Shown here: positions 6,074 to 10,571 of the stretch, in pieces
How positions within the stretch are numbered: the first letter of the stretch is position 1
Layout: each line of letters opens with the position of its first letter
Assembly: GCA_020028535.1 (NCBI GenBank)
Contig: JAIBHM010000043.1
Span: 1-10,571 of the forward strand
Direction of reading: 5' to 3'
Length of the DNA stretch: 10,571 nt
Source: Armatimonadota bacterium
GTDB taxonomy: Bacteria; Sysuimicrobiota; Sysuimicrobiia; Sysuimicrobiales; Kaftiobacteriaceae
Position numbers and translations under genes: made by a program
Notes under the pieces: generated by a model
Seen by the model: the letters and a program-made list of their open reading frames with translations, nothing else
Database searches by the model: none
Told to the model about the DNA's origin: nothing

Positions 6074-6757
6074 ATGTACTTCTGGGATCCGACGTACGTG
6101 TTGTTGCTGCCGGCCATCATCCTCGCGGTGTACGCGCAGTTCAAGGTGCAATCAACGTTTCGCCGGTACTCGGAAATACGCAGTAGTACCGGCTACACGG
6201 GAGGGCAAGCCGCGGCGGCACTGCTGCAGCGACAGGGCATCACCGACGTGAAGATCGAGCCGGTGCAGGGTATGCTGGCCGACCACTACGATCCCCGCAC
6301 CAAGGTGCTGCGTCTCTCAGAGCAGGTGTACGGCAGCGATTCGCTCGCCGCCATCGGCGTGGCCGCCCATGAGACCGGGCACGCCGTCCAGCACCGCGTC
6401 GGCTACGCGCCGCTCGCGCTCCGTTCCGCGATCGTGCCGGTGGCGCAGTACGGGACGACCGCGGCGTGGATTCTGTTCCTGCTGGGACTCGTCCTCGCCC
6501 GGCCGGGGCTGATGGACCTCGGTATCCTGCTGTTCCTGGGTTACGTCATCTTCGCGATCGTCACGCTGCCGGTGGAGTTCAATGCCAGCGCGCGGGCCGT
6601 GGAGTTGTTGCAGGGGCAGGGGATGGTGCTGCCGCAAGAGGCCCAGGGAGTGCGCGCCGTCCTCAACGCGGCGGCGCTGACCTACATTGCGGCCGCGGCG
6701 GTGGCGGTGCTTCAACTCGTCCGTCTCATCGTCCTGCGCAACATGCGCGACGACTAA
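6074..6757 (+). CDS. YugP-family zinc membrane metalloprotease (Zn_peptidase_2)
   Basis: The product is 227 aa, typical for the family. A hydrophobic segment at residues 7-22 is followed by a soluble stretch with 'SSTGYTGGQAAAALL' (37-51) and 'GMLADHYDPRTKVLRLS' (66-82), then the HEXXH zinc site H99-E100-T-G-H103 in 'GVAAHETGHAVQH'. Two hydrophobic helices (about 130-142 and 147-164) lead to 'PVEFNASARA' (166-175), with E168 as the likely third zinc ligand. A last membrane segment spans about 200-221. The topology and motifs match B. subtilis YugP; substrates of the family are not well established. The gene follows the likely internal promoter and precedes rsmB by 20 nt. Homologues are often found between fmt and rsmB in Bacillota-type clusters. 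All catalytic residues are present, so it is expected to be active in the inner membrane. Confidence 0.9.
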   Translation: MYFWDPTYVLLLPAIILAVYAQFKVQSTFRRYSEIRSSTGYTGGQAAAALLQRQGITDVKIEPVQGMLADHYDPRTKVLRLSEQVYGSDSLAAIGVAAHETGHAVQHRVGYAPLALRSAIVPVAQYGTTAAWILFLLGLVLARPGLMDLGILLFLGYVIFAIVTLPVEFNASARAVELLQGQGMVLPQEAQGVRAVLNAAALTYIAAAAVAVLQLVRLIVLRNMRDD

Positions 6758-6777
6758 GCTTAGATTGTGAGCGTCTG

Positions 6778-8160
6778 ATGAAGACAGCCCGCCGGGCGGC
6801 TGCGCAAGCCGCCCGGCGTCCTTCTGAAAGAGGATCCGCACGGGAGGCGGCTGTGTTGATCCTCGCGCGCGTCGACCACGGCGAGGCTTACGCCAACCTC
6901 CTGCTTGGGTCCGTCCTGAGTCGAGCCCGGCTGTCCGAGGCGGACGCGGGGCTGGCGACTGAGCTTGTCCTGGGGACGCTGCGCCACCGCGCGCGGGTGG
7001 ATTGGACTCTGGCGGGCGCGCTTCGCCGGCCGCTAAGTGATCTACCACCCCGCATCCGGGCGGTGCTGCGGACCGGGGCCTATCAATTGATCTTTCTGCC
7101 GCGCATTCCCGCGCATGCCGCCGTTGATGAAGCAGTCTCACTGGCCCGCACCCTGGGTCACGTGGGGACGGCGAAGCTCGCGAATGCCGTGCTGCGGCGC
7201 ATCGCCTCGGAGGGGGAACGGCCGCTCCCCGCGGGATCTCCTGCCGAGCGCATCGCGGTCGAGAACTCGCACCCCGGGTGGCTTATCGACCGCTGGCTGC
7301 GCCGGTTCGGCGATGTGGAAACCGAAGCGCTCTGCCGGGCCAACAATGCCCCCGCCCGTCCGACCGCCCGCGTGAATACCCTCAAGCTACAACCCGATGA
7401 GGCGGTCGAGCGCCTCCACGATGCGGGTATCACCGTTACACGTACCGCAATTGCAGAGGGGTTGCACCTGGCCGGCCCGGTCTCTGACCGTCACCGTATC
7501 GTCATGGAAGGACTCTGCGTGATGCAGGACCTGGCCGCGATGCTGGTGACGCACGTCCTCGACCCCCAGCCGGGGGAGACGGTCATCGACGGCGCGGCGG
7601 CTCCCGGAGGGAAGACCACGCACATCGCCGAACGGATGCGGGACCGCGGGCGAATCATCGCCTGCGACATCCACACCGCCAAGCTTGAGCGTCTCCGCCA
7701 TCGGGTCGCTGGGATGGGCATAAGCATCGTGGAGGCGCACGAGCAGGACGCCCGCGGGATCGGTCGGGCGTTCCCCCGCCAGGCGGACCGTGTCCTGCTC
7801 GACGCGCCGTGCACAGGGTTGGGTGTGCTGCGGCGTCGGCCTGATATCAAGTGGCGCGTGCAGGCTGAGGATGTCACCGCGCTCGCCGCGTTGCAGCAGC
7901 AGATCATTCAGGGCGCCGCTGATGCGGTGCGGCCCGGGGGTGTGCTCGTCTACAGCGTCTGCACCACCGAGGATGAAGAGGGGCAAAAGGTGGTTGAGGA
8001 GTTCCTGCGGGAGCACAAGGAGTTTCGTCTGGAGATGCCTGACCTTCCGGACGCATTCAGATCCGCCGTCGCCGCCTCCGGCGCCGCGCTGTTGCTCCCG
8101 CACCGCCACGGCACCGACGGGTTTTTCATCGCGCGCATGCGGCGGCGCGCCGACATCTGA
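6778..8160 (+). CDS. rsmB: 16S rRNA (cytosine(967)-C(5))-methyltransferase RsmB
   Basis: The product is 460 aa. An N-terminal NusB-like RNA-binding domain (about 20-160: 'AREAAVLILARVDHGEAYAN', 'ATELVLGTLRHRARVDW', 'PAHAAVDEAVSLAR') is followed by the Rossmann methyltransferase domain. Landmarks are the SAM loop GAAAPGGKTTH (272-282, with Ala where CAAPGGKT is usual), 'LLDAPCTGLGVLRRRPDIKW' (340-359, motif IV Cys345) and 'VYSVCTTEDEEG' (391-402, with the catalytic motif VI Cys395). It uses SAM to methylate C967 of 16S rRNA (E. coli numbering). The ATG at 6778 adds about 20 residues rich in Ala and Arg before the domain; this extension is encoded by a perfect 12-bp hairpin, so a later start (for example GTG at 6853) is possible. 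It ends in TGATG, shared with rlmN. Confidence 0.95.
   Translation: MKTARRAAAQAARRPSERGSAREAAVLILARVDHGEAYANLLLGSVLSRARLSEADAGLATELVLGTLRHRARVDWTLAGALRRPLSDLPPRIRAVLRTGAYQLIFLPRIPAHAAVDEAVSLARTLGHVGTAKLANAVLRRIASEGERPLPAGSPAERIAVENSHPGWLIDRWLRRFGDVETEALCRANNAPARPTARVNTLKLQPDEAVERLHDAGITVTRTAIAEGLHLAGPVSDRHRIVMEGLCVMQDLAAMLVTHVLDPQPGETVIDGAAAPGGKTTHIAERMRDRGRIIACDIHTAKLERLRHRVAGMGISIVEAHEQDARGIGRAFPRQADRVLLDAPCTGLGVLRRRPDIKWRVQAEDVTALAALQQQIIQGAADAVRPGGVLVYSVCTTEDEEGQKVVEEFLREHKEFRLEMPDLPDAFRSAVAASGAALLLPHRHGTDGFFIARMRRRADI
6790..6818 (+). terminator. Perfect 12-bp GC-rich hairpin at the 5' end of rsmB (terminator or attenuator candidate)
   Basis: CGCCGGGCGGCT (6790-6801) pairs without mismatch with AGCCGCCCGGCG (6807-6818) around the loop GCGCA. 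It lies 32 nt after the yugP stop and is followed by TCCTT, a poor T-tract. It could terminate or weaken transcription after yugP, or hide the beginning of rsmB. If translation starts at 6778 it is inside codons 5-14. Calling it a terminator is inference; the stem itself is plainly visible. Confidence 0.45.
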
Positions 8161-9332
8161 TGGCCACCTCCATCGACGGTCCGGTTGAACTCAAGGGCAT
8201 GACGCTTCCCGAGCTCGAGGCGCTGGCGTCGAGTCTGGGTGAGCCGGCGTATCGCGGCAGGCAGATTGCCCGTTGGGTGTATCAGGGCAATGCCTCCTCG
8301 TTCGCCGAAATGAGCGATCTGCCCGCGGCGCTGCGCGGCCGCCTGGCATCATCTGCATCCCTCACCTCGCTCGAGCCGCTGACGGAGGTGACCGCGGACA
8401 GAGGCGACACCGTCAAATATCTCGTGAATCTCGCCGATGGCGCCACGGTGGAGACGGTCTTCATGCGCTACGAGGACGGGCGGCGCAGCGTGTGCATCTC
8501 CACCCAGGTCGGATGCGGCATGGGATGTACCTTCTGCGCGACGGGGCTGGCCGGCCTCACCCGCAACCTCACCGCCGCGGAGATCATCGATCAGGTGCTG
8601 CTGGTGCAGCGGAAACAGCAGGAACGTATCACCAACGTCGTCTTCATGGGAATGGGAGAGCCGCTCGCCAATTACCACGCCACGCTGCGCGCGCTGTACG
8701 TGCTCAATGCGCCGTACGGGCTGGGCATCGGCATGCGCCACCTCACCGTCTCGACGGTCGGTCTGGTCCCACAGATTCAGATGCTGGCGAAAGAACGGCT
8801 GCAGTTCACCCTGGCCGTCTCGCTGCACGCGCCGGATGACGGCCTGCGAAGCGCGCTGGTGCCCATCAACCGGCGGTGGCCGATTTCGGAACTGCTGACG
8901 GCCAGCGGCGCCTACGTGCGGCAGACCGGGCGGCGCGTGTCGTTTGAATACGTGCTGCTCGAGGGCGTCAATGACCGTGCCGACCAGGGGGCGCTGCTGG
9001 GCAGACTGCTTGCTGAGCACGCCCGGGCAGTCGGCGAGACGCCCGCGGCGGCGTGGCACGTGAACCTCATCCCCTGGAATCCCGTCTATGGGATGCAGTA
9101 TCATCGGCCCGGCCGCAGCCGCGTGGAAGGCTTCCTCACCGAGCTGGACCGGCGTGGTGTGCCGGCGACGGTTCGCCTCGAGCGGGGGATCGAGATCGAC
9201 GCGGCCTGCGGGCAGCTCCAGCGAACGCACGGGCTGTCCGACCGTGGACAGGACGTCTTACCCGGGCACGCGGGCACAAACGCAGGGACGCGGTTCTCAC
9301 AAGAGGAAGCCGCCTCCAGGAATCCGACATGA
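8160..9332 (+). CDS. rlmN: 23S rRNA (adenine(2503)-C(2))-methyltransferase RlmN (radical SAM)
   Basis: The product is 390 aa. It has the N-terminal helical domain (about 10-75, 'LPELEALASSLGEPAYRGRQIARWVYQ'-type), the radical SAM cluster motif C119-x3-C123-x2-C126 ('GCGMGCTFC'), the conserved Cys112 seven residues before it, 'VVFMGMGEPLANY' (160-172), 'SLHAPDDGLRSALVPINRRWP' (221-241) and 'VNLIPWNPV' (301-309). The methyl-carrying Cys350 sits in 'IDAACGQL' (346-353). It methylates C2 of A2503 in 23S rRNA and, in some bacteria, A37 of tRNAs. The tail after the Cys350 motif is about 37 residues, low-complexity and polar, longer than the short tail usual for the family. It overlaps rsmB by one base and the kinase by four. 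RlmN rather than Cfr is indicated by context and motifs. Confidence 0.95.
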   Translation: MATSIDGPVELKGMTLPELEALASSLGEPAYRGRQIARWVYQGNASSFAEMSDLPAALRGRLASSASLTSLEPLTEVTADRGDTVKYLVNLADGATVETVFMRYEDGRRSVCISTQVGCGMGCTFCATGLAGLTRNLTAAEIIDQVLLVQRKQQERITNVVFMGMGEPLANYHATLRALYVLNAPYGLGIGMRHLTVSTVGLVPQIQMLAKERLQFTLAVSLHAPDDGLRSALVPINRRWPISELLTASGAYVRQTGRRVSFEYVLLEGVNDRADQGALLGRLLAEHARAVGETPAAAWHVNLIPWNPVYGMQYHRPGRSRVEGFLTELDRRGVPATVRLERGIEIDAACGQLQRTHGLSDRGQDVLPGHAGTNAGTRFSQEEAASRNPT

Positions 9333-10571
9333 TTGCCACCGGGTCGGTGATCAGCCAGCGTTACGAGATTCTCGACCTCATCAGCGGGGGCGGGATGGCG
9401 GAAGTCTTCCGCGCGCGGCGCATCGAGGATGGCGAGGTCATTGCCCTCAAGATCCTTCGCCAGCAGTACGCCTCGGACGCGGACTTCATCACGCGCTTCG
9501 AGCGAGAGGCCAAGGCGGTGTCCGAGCTCTCGCATCCCCACATGGTCCGCGTCTACGACAGCGGTCGCGACGGCGACGTCCACTTCATCGCCATGGAATA
9601 CGTCCAGGGGGAGAACCTCAAGGAGCATATCCGCCGCCACGGGCGCCTGGAGCCGGATCGCGCCCTGGAGATCGCGGCGCAGGTGTCCGACGCGCTCGAA
9701 TACGCGCACAGCCATGGGATCGTGCACCGGGACATCAAGCCTCAGAACATTCTGCTGACCAGCGACGGCCGCGTGAAGGTGACCGACTTCGGAATCGCCC
9801 GGGCGATGAGCTCCGCGACGATTACGCAGACGGGCACCGTCCTCGGTTCTGTCCAGTACCTGTCGCCCGAGCAGGCCCGCGGCGGGGCGGTGGGGCGGTC
9901 GACCGACATTTACTCGCTGGGCGTGGTGCTCTACGAGATGGTCACGGGAGCGTTGCCGTTCAACGGCGACAGCCCTATCGCGATCGCCCTGGCGCACGTG
10001 AACCAGGCCCCGCCGGCGCCCCGGACGCACGTGCCTTCGTTGCCGGTGCGCATCGAAAACATCATTCTGTTCGCGCTGGCCAAGGCCCCGTCACGGCGTT
10101 ACCGTTCCGCCGGCGAGATGCGGCGGGATCTGATCGGTGAGACCGAGCTATGGAGCCACGTGGTTCCGCGCACCCTCCTCGAGGACACGTCCCCCACGGT
10201 CGTGGTCTCCGGACGGCTGGTTCCCCGCCGCAAGATCCCTGCAGCGACCATGGGTGTGATCCTCGCGGTGGTGATTGCGGGTACCGCCTGGGGTGGGTGG
10301 CGTGCGTTCAGCAGCTACCTGGTCGTGCCCGAGGTTGAGGTGCCGAACTTCGTCGGACGGGCGTTCCCGGTCGCTCAGCAGGTCGCGTCGAGTGTCGGTC
10401 TCTCCCTCTCGGTGATCGAGCGCGTGTTCAGCACGAATAGTCCCCCGGACGTCGTACTGTCGCAGGAACAGCCGGCCGGTAAGCGCGTCAAGCGGGGCCG
10501 GGTGATCGGCGTAGTCGTGAGCCTGGGACCCGAGATCATCACCGTCCCGGACGTCCAGCGGCGCTCGCTGA
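9329..10571 (+). CDS. PknB/PrkC-type Ser/Thr protein kinase with PASTA domains (C-terminally truncated by window edge)
   Basis: 414 codons are visible and the frame is still open at the right edge. The kinase domain spans about residues 12-270: glycine loop 'ISGGGMAEVFRA' (18-29, with Ser in place of the first Gly of the common GxGGM), K41, E60, 'HRDIKPQN' (133-140), DFG (153-155), a Thr-rich activation loop 'SSATITQTGTVLGS' (161-174) and SPE (179-181). A juxtamembrane linker leads to one membrane helix (about 306-324, 'ATMGVILAVVIAGTAWGGW'). The first extracellular PASTA repeat (about 334-400, 'VEVPNFVGR' to 'GVVVSLGP') is complete, and a second begins at 'ITVPDV'. Such kinases sense muropeptides or lipid II and control cell wall, dormancy or stress. 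The start is the ATGA overlap with rlmN, with AGGAA at 9318-9322. No PP2C phosphatase gene lies upstream, unlike in Bacillota. Confidence 0.93.
   Translation, partial: MIATGSVISQRYEILDLISGGGMAEVFRARRIEDGEVIALKILRQQYASDADFITRFEREAKAVSELSHPHMVRVYDSGRDGDVHFIAMEYVQGENLKEHIRRHGRLEPDRALEIAAQVSDALEYAHSHGIVHRDIKPQNILLTSDGRVKVTDFGIARAMSSATITQTGTVLGSVQYLSPEQARGGAVGRSTDIYSLGVVLYEMVTGALPFNGDSPIAIALAHVNQAPPAPRTHVPSLPVRIENIILFALAKAPSRRYRSAGEMRRDLIGETELWSHVVPRTLLEDTSPTVVVSGRLVPRRKIPAATMGVILAVVIAGTAWGGWRAFSSYLVVPEVEVPNFVGRAFPVAQQVASSVGLSLSVIERVFSTNSPPDVVLSQEQPAGKRVKRGRVIGVVVSLGPEIITVPDVQRRSL

Noticed and set aside
8349..9230. A 293-aa minus-strand open frame within rlmN
   Set aside because: It is a shadow of rlmN, with all radical SAM residues encoded on the plus strand.
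9088..10140. A 350-aa plus-strand open frame bridging rlmN and the kinase
   Set aside because: It is out of frame with both well-supported genes and low-complexity (Arg, Gly, Pro-rich).
1..10571. CRISPR array, insertion sequence, tRNA/rRNA, phage or defence genes
   Set aside because: I saw no direct-repeat array, transposase, RNA gene or defence domain; the window is almost fully occupied by housekeeping genes.

Overview
The window is a dense, GC-rich (roughly two-thirds G+C by eye) stretch of bacterial chromosome carrying housekeeping genes. It holds one truncated gene on the minus strand (rqcH, 1-257) and ten genes on the plus strand (319 to the right edge). The backbone yicC - remA - [nucleotide kinase] - coaC - priA - def - fmt - zinc protease - rsmB - rlmN - PASTA kinase, with an NFACT/RqcH gene next to yicC, is the gene order known from Bacillota and relatives. 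Several parts are not typical of Bacillota: the gmk slot holds an archaeal-type cytidylate kinase, rpoZ is absent, CoaC is not fused to CoaB, PriA has lost its ATPase/helicase motifs, and no PP2C phosphatase gene precedes the kinase. RemA plus an actinobacteria-like PriA and CoaC suggest a high-GC, probably uncultivated Terrabacteria lineage outside the best-studied phyla. That placement is inference; no rRNA or other phylogenetic marker is present.

Layout. 1-257 (minus): N-terminal 85 codons of RqcH/NFACT. 258-318: divergent intergenic region with a short dyad and weak promoter-like elements. 319-2592: yicC, remA, cmk, coaC, packed with gaps of 7-9 nt or an ATGA overlap. 2593-2649: short gap with a small GC hairpin. 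2650-6046: priA, def, fmt, joined by GTGA and ATGA overlaps. 6039-6065: an extended -10 box (TGcTATAAT) lying across the fmt stop codon, then a strong Shine-Dalgarno, which looks like an internal promoter for the last block. 6074-10571: yugP-like membrane protease, rsmB, rlmN and a PknB/PrkC-type Ser/Thr kinase cut by the window end. A perfect 12-bp hairpin lies in the first codons of rsmB. No stretch of more than 300 bases lacks a gene.

How the genes fit together. Most products serve translation and its quality control: RqcH tails stalled nascent chains, YicC is an endoribonuclease, Def and Fmt handle the formyl group on initiator Met, and RsmB and RlmN methylate rRNA. PriA acts in replication restart, CoaC in coenzyme A synthesis, Cmk in CMP phosphorylation, RemA as a DNA-binding regulator, and the kinase at the envelope with PASTA domains. 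I found no defence system, mobile element, CRISPR array or RNA gene. The most notable items are the helicase-dead PriA, the archaeal-type CMP kinase in the gmk position, the lone CoaC with altered active-site residues, and the hairpin and promoter signals around yugP/rsmB.
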